Assembly (NCBI GenBank): GCA_963818645.1
Contig: CAWFTF010000026.1
Location: 6,998-70,997 of the forward strand
Length of the DNA stretch: 64,000 bases
Reading direction: 5' to 3'
From: Gp6-AA40 sp963818645
GTDB taxonomy: Bacteria; Acidobacteriota; Vicinamibacteria; Vicinamibacterales; UBA2999
The notes under the pieces are model-generated. The model made no database searches, was not told the DNA's origin, and saw nothing but the letters and a program-made list of their open reading frames with translations. Shown one piece after another: positions 46,693 to 55,508 of this stretch. How positions within the stretch are numbered: the first letter of the stretch is position 1; each line of letters begins with the position of its first letter. The translations under genes and the position numbers were made by a program.

Positions 46693-46763
46693 CTGGTAGG
46701 CAGTAGGCGGTAGGCAGACTGACGGCTACGAGCAGAGACTAAAGACCAGACCAGAGACTGACA
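46693..46763. repeat. Heptamer-word spacer, words GGTAGGC and AGAGACT
   Basis: Words GGTAGGC, AGTAGGC, GGTAGGC, AGACTGA, then AGAGACT, AAAGACC, AGACCAG, AGACTGA follow the HlyD stop. The two arms are weakly complementary. It lies in the leader of the ATPase gene. Confidence 0.6.
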
Positions 46764-46776
46764 CATAAGGACGATC

Positions 46777-47475
46777 ATGAATGAGCCGCTGATCAAGCTG
46801 GAAAGCGTCCGCAAGGTCTTCTACACGGACGAAGTCGAAACGCACGCACTCGACAACATCAACATCGAGATCGCCAAGGGCGAGTACGTGTCGATTGCCG
46901 GCCCCTCGGGGTGCGGCAAGTCGACGTTGCTCTCCATCCTTGGTCTGCTCGATACGCCGACCGAGGGCAGCTACGTCCTGAACAACCGGCCGGCGACGGC
47001 TCTCTCGCTCTCGGAACGCGCGCGCGTCCGCAACCGCGAGGTCGGGTTCATCTTCCAGAGCTTCAACCTGATTGGCGACCTCACGGTCTACGAGAACGTC
47101 GAGCTGCCGCTCACCTACCGCGGCATGCGTGCGGCCGAGCGCAAGCAGCGCGTCACCGCGGCACTCGAGCGCGTCGGCATGGCGCACCGCGCGAAACATC
47201 TTCCGAGCCAGCTCTCCGGCGGTCAGCAGCAGCGTGTCGCCGTTGCTCGTGCGGTCTGTGGCGAGCCATCGATCCTGCTCGCAGACGAGCCGACGGGAAA
47301 CCTCGACTCGAAGAACGGCGAAGCCGTCATGGATCTGCTCAAGGAACTGCATATGAGCGGCGCCACGATCTGCATGGTGACCCACGATGCGCGCTACGCG
47401 TCACACGCTGAGCGCACCATTCACCTGTTCGACGGCCGCGTCGTCGAAGAGTCGATGGCGACGGCCACGCATTAG
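46777..47475 (+). CDS. MacB/LolD-type ABC ATPase
   Basis: This encodes 232 residues. Walker A GPSGCGKST at 42-50, Q-loop FIFQSFNLIGDLTVYENV, signature LSGGQQQR, Walker B ILLADEPTGNLDS, H-loop VTHDARYA. This is the MacB/LolD type that powers FtsX-like permeases. The region has seven complete permeases but only this ATPase, so it may serve several of them (inference). The gene follows the HlyD adaptor by 84 bases and precedes a permease by 204 bases. Confidence 0.95.
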   Translation: MNEPLIKLESVRKVFYTDEVETHALDNINIEIAKGEYVSIAGPSGCGKSTLLSILGLLDTPTEGSYVLNNRPATALSLSERARVRNREVGFIFQSFNLIGDLTVYENVELPLTYRGMRAAERKQRVTAALERVGMAHRAKHLPSQLSGGQQQRVAVARAVCGEPSILLADEPTGNLDSKNGEAVMDLLKELHMSGATICMVTHDARYASHAERTIHLFDGRVVEESMATATH

Positions 47476-47640
47476 TGATTTGCCGATTTCTGATTCGTTG
47501 ATGATTTGCGATTGGCGATTGGTGATTTATTGAGGATTCAGTTGCCGAGTCAGCGACGGCAATCGCCACTCCTCAATAAATCACCAATCAAAAATCACCT
47601 ATCAACAACGACATCAATAATCATCAATCAAAGATCCCCA
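47476..47640. repeat. Heptamer-word inverted repeat, word TGATTTG / CAATCAA
   Basis: The left arm (47476-47543) reads GATTTGC, CGATTTC, TGATTCG, TTGATGA, TTTGCGA, TTGGCGA, TTGGTGA. After a loop at about 47545-47570 the right arm reads CAATAAA, TCACCAA, TCAAAAA, TCACCTA, TCAACAA. It is a diverged member of the family seen at 57933, 60559 and 63196. Nothing else is in the spacer. Confidence 0.85.
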
Positions 47641-47679
47641 AATGGATCTGCGCCTCGCCACCCACTCCAAATTCCAGCC

Positions 47680-50151
47680 ATGGCCCCAGGACTGTTTCAA
47701 GATCTGAAGCACAGCGCCCGGATGCTGCTCAAGAACCCGGGCTTCACCTTCGTGGCGATGGTCTCAATTGCCATCGGCGTCGGCGCCAACGCGGCGATGT
47801 TCAGCATGGCCGACGCCCTCGTGCTCCGGCCACTCCCCGTTCCCCAGCCCGGAGGCATCATCAAGGTTGCCGCTCTGCCTTCTGCGCAAGGGCTTCGAGA
47901 CCCGGCGATGTCGTATCGCGACTACGTCGATGTGCGCGACGGGGCTCGCAGCTTCTCGGCACTCGCGGCATATCAGCTCGTCGCCGTCGCGTTCTCGACT
48001 GCGCCAACGGAGCTGGCGCAACGCAAGGTGGGCGTCGCCGCGAGCGAGAACCTGCTCGAGGCCGCGGGCATGACTCCAGGACTGGGCCGCTGGTTCCGCG
48101 CGGACGAGAACGAGGTGGCTGGGCGAAATCCGGTCGTCGTTCTGGCGCACGACACGTGGCGCGAGCAGTTCGACGCCGACCCGGACGTGATCGATCGGCG
48201 CGTCCAGCTCTCGGGCATCGACTTCACGGTGATCGGAATCGCGCCGGAATCATTCACCGGGCTCGATGCCTATATCCGTCCCGCCTTCTATGTGCCGCTG
48301 GCGATGGCTCCTGCGCTCAATCCGAACTCATCGTCGGGTGCACTCGCCGACCGCGACTACCGCTGGCTGACAGTGAAGGGTCGCCTGAATCGAGGCGCGA
48401 CGCTGGCGCAGGCTCGCCAGGAGGTCGCGACGATCGCGGCCGCACTCCAGAAGGAGCACCCGGCCAGCAACCGGGGACTCGGGCTCACTGTTCAGACCGA
48501 GCTTCAATCGCGAACCTCAGACAGCGCGGACACGCTGCTCGTAACGGTGCTGATGACGCTCTCTGTCGCAGTGCTGCTCGTGGCATGTGCCAACGTCGCC
48601 GGTCTGCTTGCGAGCCGCGCACCTGAGCGCGCGCGCGAGTTGGCGATGCGACTCGCGATGGGCGCGCGTCGATCGCGCGTGATGCGTCAGCTCCTCACCG
48701 AGAGCCTGCTGCTCTCCCTCGGTGGCGGGCTGCTGGGACTCTGCTTCGCGTACGGCGGCATCCTGCTCTTTCGACAGATCGAAATTCCCACCGATCTCCC
48801 GGCCGCGATTACGTTCGAGCTCGATCGACGCGTGCTGACCGTCGGCTTCGCCGTCGCGATCGCCAGCGCCCTCCTCTCGAGCCTGTTGCCGGCATGGCGA
48901 GCCACCCGCGGCGACCTCGCGGCGACGCTCAAGGATGCGTCGGGATCGAGGCCGCGCCGTTCACGTCTCTGGACGCGGCACGGCCTCGTCTGTGGACAGG
49001 TTGCGCTGTCGCTCGTGCTCGTCACCGTTTCTCTCTGGTTGTATCGAGGCACCAGGCTGCTGGTCGCGAACGGGCCCGGCTACCGCACCGACCATCTCTT
49101 GATGATGAACCTCGACCCCGCGCTCGCGCGCTACAGCGACACACAGTCTCGTGAGTTCTTCCGCCTCCTCGAGGAGCGGACGCTCGCGCTGCCAGGCGTC
49201 GTTGCCGTCGGGCTCACGTCAGACGTTCCGCTCGGCACCGGCCAGCGCGATATCGTCTCCGTTGCACCCGAAGGCTATCGATTCCCAGCGGGCAGTACTA
49301 GCATCACCATCCAGGGTGCTCGCGTTGACGAGGGGTACTTCGCGACGATGGGAATTACGATCGTGTCAGGACGGGCATTCGCGTCCACGGACACGGCGGA
49401 CACACCTCACGTTGCCGTCGTGAACACGACGTTCGCGAATCGCTACTGGCCGGGACAGAGCGCGATCGGCAAGCGCATTCGCGTCAACGGCCAGGATGGC
49501 GAGTGGGCAGAGATCGTCGGCATCGCGTCGACCGTGCGCTACAACTGGGTGGCCGAGGCCCCCACCGAGTTCGTCTACTTGCAGCGGTTGCAGGAGCCAT
49601 CGCGCGTGGCGCAGAGCACGCTGCTCGTCCAGACCACGAGCGATCCTGCCGCGCTTGCACTCCCCGTGCGCGACGTCGTCCGCGGGATCGACGCACGCAT
49701 GCCGATCTTCAGCGTGCGGACGATGGAGGATTTCTATCGAGCACGAGCGATCACGGTGTCGAATGTGATCGTGGGCACGGTTGCCGGCATGGGGTCGATG
49801 GGATTGCTTCTTGCGCTCGTCGGTTTGTATGCACTGGTGGCGCACGCCGTCAGTCAGCGAACTCGAGAGATCGGAATCCGCATGGCGGTTGGCGCAAGAC
49901 CCGGCAATGTGCTGCGGATGGTGATGCGCCACGGCCTGCTGTTGTCGATTGCAGGTATCGCAGCCGGGCTGGCTGCAGCGGCCGCGATGAATGGCCTGCT
50001 CCGCGCCGCGTTCCCCGTCAGCAGCGGCGTGAACCCGGCGCTCTTCCTGTTCGTAGTACCGGCAGTGCTCGCTGTGACACTCGTCGCGGCGTTCATACCT
50101 GCGCAACGCGCCGCGCGCATCGACCCGCTGATCGCCCTCAGACAGGAATGA
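47680..50151 (+). CDS. ADOP/MacB-type permease, intact
   Basis: This encodes 823 residues with ATG at 47680. The frame upstream is only repeat sequence. First helix GFTFVAMVSIAIGVGANAAMF, core domain 1, then LAMRLAMGARRSRVMRQLLT and helices, core domain 2, then REIGIRMAVGARPGNVLRM and a last helix, ending IDPLIALRQE. Two FtsX sets in one chain give the duplicated form. The start FQDLKHSARMLLKNPGF is nearly the same in the genes at 58080 and 60711, so these are one paralog group. It is the first permease after the ATPase gene; its stop overlaps the next gene by 4 bases. Confidence 0.92.
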   Translation: MAPGLFQDLKHSARMLLKNPGFTFVAMVSIAIGVGANAAMFSMADALVLRPLPVPQPGGIIKVAALPSAQGLRDPAMSYRDYVDVRDGARSFSALAAYQLVAVAFSTAPTELAQRKVGVAASENLLEAAGMTPGLGRWFRADENEVAGRNPVVVLAHDTWREQFDADPDVIDRRVQLSGIDFTVIGIAPESFTGLDAYIRPAFYVPLAMAPALNPNSSSGALADRDYRWLTVKGRLNRGATLAQARQEVATIAAALQKEHPASNRGLGLTVQTELQSRTSDSADTLLVTVLMTLSVAVLLVACANVAGLLASRAPERARELAMRLAMGARRSRVMRQLLTESLLLSLGGGLLGLCFAYGGILLFRQIEIPTDLPAAITFELDRRVLTVGFAVAIASALLSSLLPAWRATRGDLAATLKDASGSRPRRSRLWTRHGLVCGQVALSLVLVTVSLWLYRGTRLLVANGPGYRTDHLLMMNLDPALARYSDTQSREFFRLLEERTLALPGVVAVGLTSDVPLGTGQRDIVSVAPEGYRFPAGSTSITIQGARVDEGYFATMGITIVSGRAFASTDTADTPHVAVVNTTFANRYWPGQSAIGKRIRVNGQDGEWAEIVGIASTVRYNWVAEAPTEFVYLQRLQEPSRVAQSTLLVQTTSDPAALALPVRDVVRGIDARMPIFSVRTMEDFYRARAITVSNVIVGTVAGMGSMGLLLALVGLYALVAHAVSQRTREIGIRMAVGARPGNVLRMVMRHGLLLSIAGIAAGLAAAAAMNGLLRAAFPVSSGVNPALFLFVVPAVLAVTLVAAFIPAQRAARIDPLIALRQE

Positions 50152-50879
50152 ATATGGGAATCCGAATCCTCGCACTGCTTCTGTGGTCGGCCGTCGCCGC
50201 CCACGCACAGGGCGCACCCGACCCATCGGGTCACTGGGAAGGCGGCATCGACACGCCGGAAGGATCGATCGGCGTCGTCGTGGATCTGACAACGAACAAC
50301 GACGGGCAGATCGCCGGAACGATTGGCGTGCCGCCACAGAACCTGAGAGGGTTTCCGCTGGTCATCGAGTCGGCAGATGGACGAGCCCTCACGTTTCGAT
50401 TCCGTGGCGCGCCAGGCAATCGCGTCTTTCAAGGTGTGCTGGCAGACGATGGCGCCTCGATGAGCGGCGACTTCATACAGAGCGGCTTCACCATGCACTT
50501 CGCGCTGTCGCGCACAGGCGCGGCGCAGATCGATCCGCCGATCAAGAGTGCGCCGATCGCAAAAGAACTCGAGGGGCCGTGGAGCGCCACCCTCGAGGGC
50601 ACCTATCAGAACGGCATCAAACGCCAGGTCTTCCTGACGCTGTCGAATGAGCCTGATGGATCGTCGACCGGCACCGTTTTCAACCCCGGTGACGGACTCG
50701 AAGTTCCGATCGCGTCTATCAAGCAGGACGCGTCCTCGATCACCCTCGACCTCAAAGCGGTAGGCGGCTCTTACTCTGGCAAAGTCAACGCTGAAGGCAC
50801 CGAGATCGTGGGCACGTTCATTCAGGGAACAGCGGTGCTCCCGCTCACGTTCCGACGATCGACCGGAAACACACGATGA
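50148..50879 (+). CDS. Exported beta-rich protein with internal duplication
   Basis: This encodes 243 residues (ATG 50148, or 50154). Signal peptide GIRILALLLWSAVAAHAQG. The mature chain has two similar ~105-residue halves, one starting GHWEGGIDTPEGSIGVVVDL, the other GPWSATLEGTYQNGIKRQVF. Each ends in a strand-turn-strand with GDFIQSGFTMHFALSR or GTFIQGTAVLPLTFRR. It is a repeated lipocalin-like or beta-sandwich module. ATGA overlap with both neighbours (permease before, beta-propeller after) makes it translationally coupled to the permease, which suggests a periplasmic helper. Confidence 0.78.
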   Translation: MNMGIRILALLLWSAVAAHAQGAPDPSGHWEGGIDTPEGSIGVVVDLTTNNDGQIAGTIGVPPQNLRGFPLVIESADGRALTFRFRGAPGNRVFQGVLADDGASMSGDFIQSGFTMHFALSRTGAAQIDPPIKSAPIAKELEGPWSATLEGTYQNGIKRQVFLTLSNEPDGSSTGTVFNPGDGLEVPIASIKQDASSITLDLKAVGGSYSGKVNAEGTEIVGTFIQGTAVLPLTFRRSTGNTR

Positions 50880-52163
50880 CGCGACGCCTGCTGACGCTGG
50901 GTGCTGTGATCGCACTCGCTCTCCTCGAAACGTCGGGGACGGCGCGCGGACAGTCGGCGGCAGCGAGCTGGCTGCAATGGGGTGGACCCACCCGCAACTT
51001 CATGTCGGACTCGAAGGGATTGGCGTCGAGCTGGCCGGCGGGAGGACCGAAGAAGCTCTGGAGCCGCGCGCTCGGAGAAGGGCATTCGTCCATCGTGGTG
51101 GAGGACGGTCGCCTCTACACGCTCTATCGGAACATCACGAAGTCGCCGCAGGGAACGACCCACCAGGAAGCCGTCGCCGCATTTGACGCGGGCTCCGGAA
51201 AGACGATCTGGGAATTCAAGTACCCCGCTCCCGTCGCTGGCATCGATTTCAGTCAGGGCTTCGGGCCGCACTCGACTCCTCTCATCGTTGGCGATCGCGT
51301 GTTCGCAACGAGCTCACGCAGCGAGATCTTCGCGCTCGACAAGAAGGACCGGCAAGCAGATTTGGGCACACGACATGGTCAAGGAGTACCGCGCCGTTCC
51401 CGCTGGTCGCGGTTACACCTGCAGCCCGCTCTTCTACAACGGCCTCGTCATCGTCACGCTGGGCGGACCCGACCAGGCCGTGGCGGCGTTCGATGCGCAG
51501 ACGGGCAAGCTTGCATGGAAGGCGGGTTACTTCGTGTGGGCGCCCGCATCGCCAATTCTGATCGACGTCGACGGTCAGCGTCAGCTCGTCGTCTTCGGCG
51601 GCGATCTGATCACCGGGATGGATCCCGCGACCGGTCGTTCCCTCTGGACCCATCCACACAAGACCGACTGGGGTTTGAACATCAGCACGCCGGTGTGGTC
51701 CGCAACCGACCATCTGCTCTTCTTGTCGTCGGCCTACGGCACCGGTAGCCGGGCGCTGGAGTTGCGTCAGACCGGCGGGAAGACCACAGTGACCCAGAAG
51801 TGGGACAGCACGCGCATGCGCGTCCACATCGGGACGGTGATCCGTCTCGGTGATTACGCGTACGGGTCGAGCGGCGACTTCGGGCCCGCGTTCATCTCTG
51901 CCATCGACATGAAGACCGGCAAGATCGCCTGGCAGGATCGCAGCTTCGCACGCGCACAACTGTTGTACGCCGACGGCAAGATGGTTGTGCTCGATGAGGA
52001 CGGCACACTCGGCCTTGCGACGGTCTCGCCGCAGGGACTCAAGGTACTCGCACGCGCCAGTGTGCTGACCAACCTCGCGTGGACCCCACCGACGTTAGTG
52101 GGAACCTCACTCTACGTGCGCGACCGCCAGACGATGGCCGCGTTCGATCTGGGTGGAACGTAG
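50876..52163 (+). CDS. PQQ-like beta-propeller exported protein (frame restored)
   Basis: This encodes 428 residues after removing one base. Signal peptide LTLGAVIALALLETSGTARG. A seven- or eight-bladed PQQ-like propeller with repeated AFDAGSGKTIWEFKY, ALDKK-TGKQIWAHD, AFDAQTGKLAWKAGY, GMDPATGRSLWTHPH and AIDMKTGKIAWQD blades. The break is at about 51346 (coding AAGAAG-G-ACCGGC), where dropping the G yields the expected DKKTGKQIW. No catalytic residues or PQQ ligands are evident, so this is likely a BamB-like binding propeller. The first three genes here (permease, 50148, this one) all overlap by 4 bases. Confidence 0.88.
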
Positions 52164-52208
52164 TGGTTCGTAGAGGTGGGCCTGTAGACCCGCCTGCGAC
52201 GCGCTGAG

Positions 52209-54722
52209 ATGTTGCAAGACTTCCGATACGCGCTCCGTTCTCTTGCCAGCAGGCCGCTGATGGCGACGGTCGCGGTGCTGTCGCTTGCGCTCGGCATCGG
52301 CGTCAACACCGCCATCTTCTCTGTCTTCGAACGACTGCTGCTGCGACGCCTGCCAGTGCCGGCGGCCGGCCAGATCGTCAACGTCACTTCACCTGGCCCA
52401 AAGCCCGGCTCGCGATCGACCAGCAACAGCGGCCGCGTCGAAGCAGTCTTCAGCTATCCGCTGTTCCGCGATCTGGAGCAACTCGAAGTCGGCGGCCTGA
52501 GACTCGCCGGGCATCGTGACGTCAGCGCAAACCTCGCATTCAACGGGCAAACATCAGAGGCCAAGGGGCTGCTCGTCTCTGGTCACTACTTCTCTGCGCT
52601 TGGCGTGACTCCAGCGCTCGGCCGCCTGCTGGGGCCGGAAGACGATCGCGTTCCTGGCGCGCATGCCGTCGTGGTGTTGAGCCACGACTACTGGACGACT
52701 CGCTTCGGCGCCGACCCTGGAGTCATCGGCAAGACGCTCGTGGTCAACGGTGAGCCGATGACGATCGTTGGCGTCGCGCACGAGGACTTTGCCGGCACGA
52801 CGACGCTGGACCGGCCACAGGTATTCCTGCCGTTGATGATGGCGCAGCGGTCGTTCCCCGATTCCAGCTGGAACGGGATGACGGCGCGAAACAACCACTG
52901 GCTGTACATCTTCGGCCGTCTCCAGGCGGGCGTGACGCGTGAACAGGCCCAGGCGCTGCTCAAAGTGCCATTCACGTCGCTGATTCGCGACGTGGAGTTT
53001 CCGGCTCTTCGAAGTGGCATGGGCGATCGCGACCGCGAAGAGTTCCTGCAGCGACAGCTCCTGCTGGAGGACGGAAGCCGCGGACGAAATGCCGGTCGGG
53101 GCGAGGCGCAAGCGATCCTCCTCTTGATGTTTGCCATCACGGGCTTCGTGCTCGCGATTGCCTGCGCCAACGTGGCGAACCTCCTGCTCGCGCGAGTCGC
53201 CGATCGCACGACGGAGATCTCCGTCCGACTCTCCATCGGCGCCTCTACCGCGCGGCTGCTGAGACTTCTGCTCGTCGAGGCGTGTGTCCTCGGCGTGCTC
53301 GGGAGCGTGGGCGCACTGGTCGTCTCGCGCATCACGTTGAACGGCCTCGTCGCGATGATGCCGGCCGAGGACGGGGCCACCTTCGCGTTCCAGACCAACA
53401 CGAGCGTGCTGCTCTTCACCGTCGCGCTCGGCCTGGTGACCGCGGTCCTCTTCGGGCTGTTCCCGGCTCTGCATGGCGTCCGCACGGGTATCGCCGCAGG
53501 CATCCACGCACAATCCACGCGCACGTCCGGCTCGCGAAGCGCCAAACGTTTTCGCGCCTCGCTCGCCACGGCGCAGATTGCCCTCGCCACTGCACTGCTT
53601 GCGACGGCCGGCCTGTTCGTCGTCAGCCTCGTCAACCTCGCGCGCTCTGAGCTCGGCATCCAGCGCGAAGGCCTCGTCACCTTCCGGCTGTCGCCATATC
53701 TCAACGGCTACTCGCCCGAACGCGCGCTCGCGCTGTTCGAGCGGGTCGAGGACGAGTTGCGCGGGATCCCCGGAGTCGTCGCCGTCACCTCGTCCACGAT
53801 GTCGGTCCTCGCGAGCGATAGCTGGAACAACAACGTGACTGTCGAAGGCTTCGACGCCGGACCAGACGGCAACACGACCGTTTCCGTCACGCGAACGAGC
53901 CTCGACTACTTCAGGACGCTCGGGATCCCGATGCTTGCCGGGCGTGAGTTCACGCGCGCCGACGGACCAGACGCGCCAAAGGTAGCCATCGTCAACGAGG
54001 CGTTCGCCCGAAAGTTCAACCTCGGCTCGCAGGTGATCGGGAAGCGACTGGCGATGGGGGCCGGCGGCAATCGGCCACTCGACATCCAGATCGTGGCCCT
54101 CGTCCGAGATGCGAAGTACAGCGAGGTGAGGGAACCGGCACCTCCACAACTCGCGATGCCGTACAGGCAGGACAGAGTGGGACCGCTGACCTTCTACGCA
54201 CGGACGTCGAGTGCAGACACACGCGCGCTCGTCAGCGCAATTCCGTCGCTCGTCGCCCGGCTCGATGCGAACCTCCCGATCGCGAATCTCCGGACGATGG
54301 ACGATCAGATCTGGGACAACACGGCCAGGGATCGGGTCCTGAGCACGCTTTCAACCGCATTCGCCGTGCTTGCCACGGTGCTGGCGGCCATCGGTCTGTA
54401 TGCGGTGCTCGCCTACGGCGTGTCGCAACGGCTGCGCGAGTTCGGCATTCGCATTGCGCTCGGGGCAAAAGGCGCTGACGTTCGCCGGCTTGTGCTGGGT
54501 CATGTCACCCGCATCGCGCTGATCGGAAGTGCGGTGGGCGCAGCGCTCGCGTTCGGTATGGGCAGGCTCGCTGGCGCCATGCTGATAGGCGTTGACGGAT
54601 ACGACGCCACCGTCATCGCCGGCGCGGCGATGCTCGCTGTGATCGTGGCGCTGCTGGCTGGCGCGCTTCCCGCGCGTCGAGCGAGCGCGGTCAATCCGAT
54701 CGAGGCACTGCGCGCGGACTAG
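52209..54722 (+). CDS. ADOP/MacB-type permease, intact
   Basis: This encodes 837 residues. First helix LMATVAVLSLALGIGVNTAIF, core domain 1 with GHYFSALGVTPALGRLLGPED, then TTEISVRLSIGASTARLLRLLL, core domain 2 with FFRTLGIPMLAGREFT-like layout (FRTLGIPMLAGREF), then LREFGIRIALGAKGADVRRL and the last helix, ending VNPIEALRAD. It has more diverged ends than the 47680/58080/60711 group, so it is a different subfamily. It follows the propeller gene by 45 bases. Confidence 0.92.
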   Translation: MLQDFRYALRSLASRPLMATVAVLSLALGIGVNTAIFSVFERLLLRRLPVPAAGQIVNVTSPGPKPGSRSTSNSGRVEAVFSYPLFRDLEQLEVGGLRLAGHRDVSANLAFNGQTSEAKGLLVSGHYFSALGVTPALGRLLGPEDDRVPGAHAVVVLSHDYWTTRFGADPGVIGKTLVVNGEPMTIVGVAHEDFAGTTTLDRPQVFLPLMMAQRSFPDSSWNGMTARNNHWLYIFGRLQAGVTREQAQALLKVPFTSLIRDVEFPALRSGMGDRDREEFLQRQLLLEDGSRGRNAGRGEAQAILLLMFAITGFVLAIACANVANLLLARVADRTTEISVRLSIGASTARLLRLLLVEACVLGVLGSVGALVVSRITLNGLVAMMPAEDGATFAFQTNTSVLLFTVALGLVTAVLFGLFPALHGVRTGIAAGIHAQSTRTSGSRSAKRFRASLATAQIALATALLATAGLFVVSLVNLARSELGIQREGLVTFRLSPYLNGYSPERALALFERVEDELRGIPGVVAVTSSTMSVLASDSWNNNVTVEGFDAGPDGNTTVSVTRTSLDYFRTLGIPMLAGREFTRADGPDAPKVAIVNEAFARKFNLGSQVIGKRLAMGAGGNRPLDIQIVALVRDAKYSEVREPAPPQLAMPYRQDRVGPLTFYARTSSADTRALVSAIPSLVARLDANLPIANLRTMDDQIWDNTARDRVLSTLSTAFAVLATVLAAIGLYAVLAYGVSQRLREFGIRIALGAKGADVRRLVLGHVTRIALIGSAVGAALAFGMGRLAGAMLIGVDGYDATVIAGAAMLAVIVALLAGALPARRASAVNPIEALRAD

Positions 54723-54813
54723 CGAGTGGGCAGCGGGAGTCGTTCACGCCTCTCGGCTCGAACCCGAACGAACCTGAACACGAGCCGAGAAGCGAGAACT
54801 CAGAAGCGTGAAC
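54723..54813. repeat. Heptamer-word spacer, words CGAACCC / GAGAAGC
   Basis: After the permease stop the words CGAACCC, GAACGAA, CCTGAAC, ACGAGCC, GAGAAGC, GAGAACT, CAGAAGC, GTGAACC run up to the end of the convergent cytochrome gene. CTCGGCTCG and CGAGCCGAG are a short exact inverted repeat within it. Confidence 0.55.
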
Positions 54814-55252
54814 CTAGATCACCCCCGCCTTGAACTTGAACCCTGACTGCGCATCGCCTTCACGATAGAGCTTGTGGCACGCGCCGCACGTGGCGCCGCC
54901 GAACTCCTTGCCCGCAGCCTGCGCCGCCATCTGATCGACGGTGGCTGCCCCCAGCATCTTGTCGAGCGCGTCGAGGCGTGTGAGACCGTCCTTCACGATG
55001 CCAACCGCGTCATCCTTCGTTCTTGTCCGACCAGAACGCCTGAAGTCCCATGTAGTTGGTTCGCAAGGTTGCCACTTGCGTCCTGGCGTCGGCGTAGGCA
55101 CCCGATCCGATCGCCTTGTTCATGGCACCGGCCGCCTGGGCGTTGGCTTTCATCATCTTCCCGTAATCTTCGACACTCAGCTTCGCTTGCGCGAGCGCGA
55201 CAGCCCCGAGAACGGCCACCAACGCCGACGCACACAGAAGGAATCGCCGCAT
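54814..55252 (-). CDS. Cytochrome c'-type heme protein (frame restored)
   Basis: This encodes 145 residues after removing one base. Signal peptide MRRFLLCASALVAVLGAVAL. Helical body (YGKMMKANAQAAGAMNKAIG, VATLRTNYMGLQAFWSDK), then the C-terminal heme site CGACH (CXXCH) followed by KLYREGD. A four-helix bundle with a single C-terminal CXXCH is the cytochrome c'/c556 plan. The break at about 55018 has coding AAGAAC-G-AAGGAT. The 256 bases upstream (55253-55508) contain no gene I recognise. It is the only minus-strand gene among these permeases apart from 63341. Confidence 0.88.
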
Positions 55253-55508
55253 ATATCCTCCTTTGATCTTCCGACCCGCCCGAGGAGAGGGTCGGATGCT
55301 ATCGCACGACCACCAGCGATTCAACGAATGCGTAACGGCAGCCGACCATGTCCGGCCTCTGTGCGAGGTCGAACACCGGCGTCCCACCGATGAACACCCC
55401 GGACCACCTCGTCCAGACAGTTCGCTGTTTTTCGAACAATCCGACGGTATTTTCCGTCCGACCTGGCACAGAGCTTGACCTAGCCCCCTGGACTCGGAAC
55501 CGAGACTG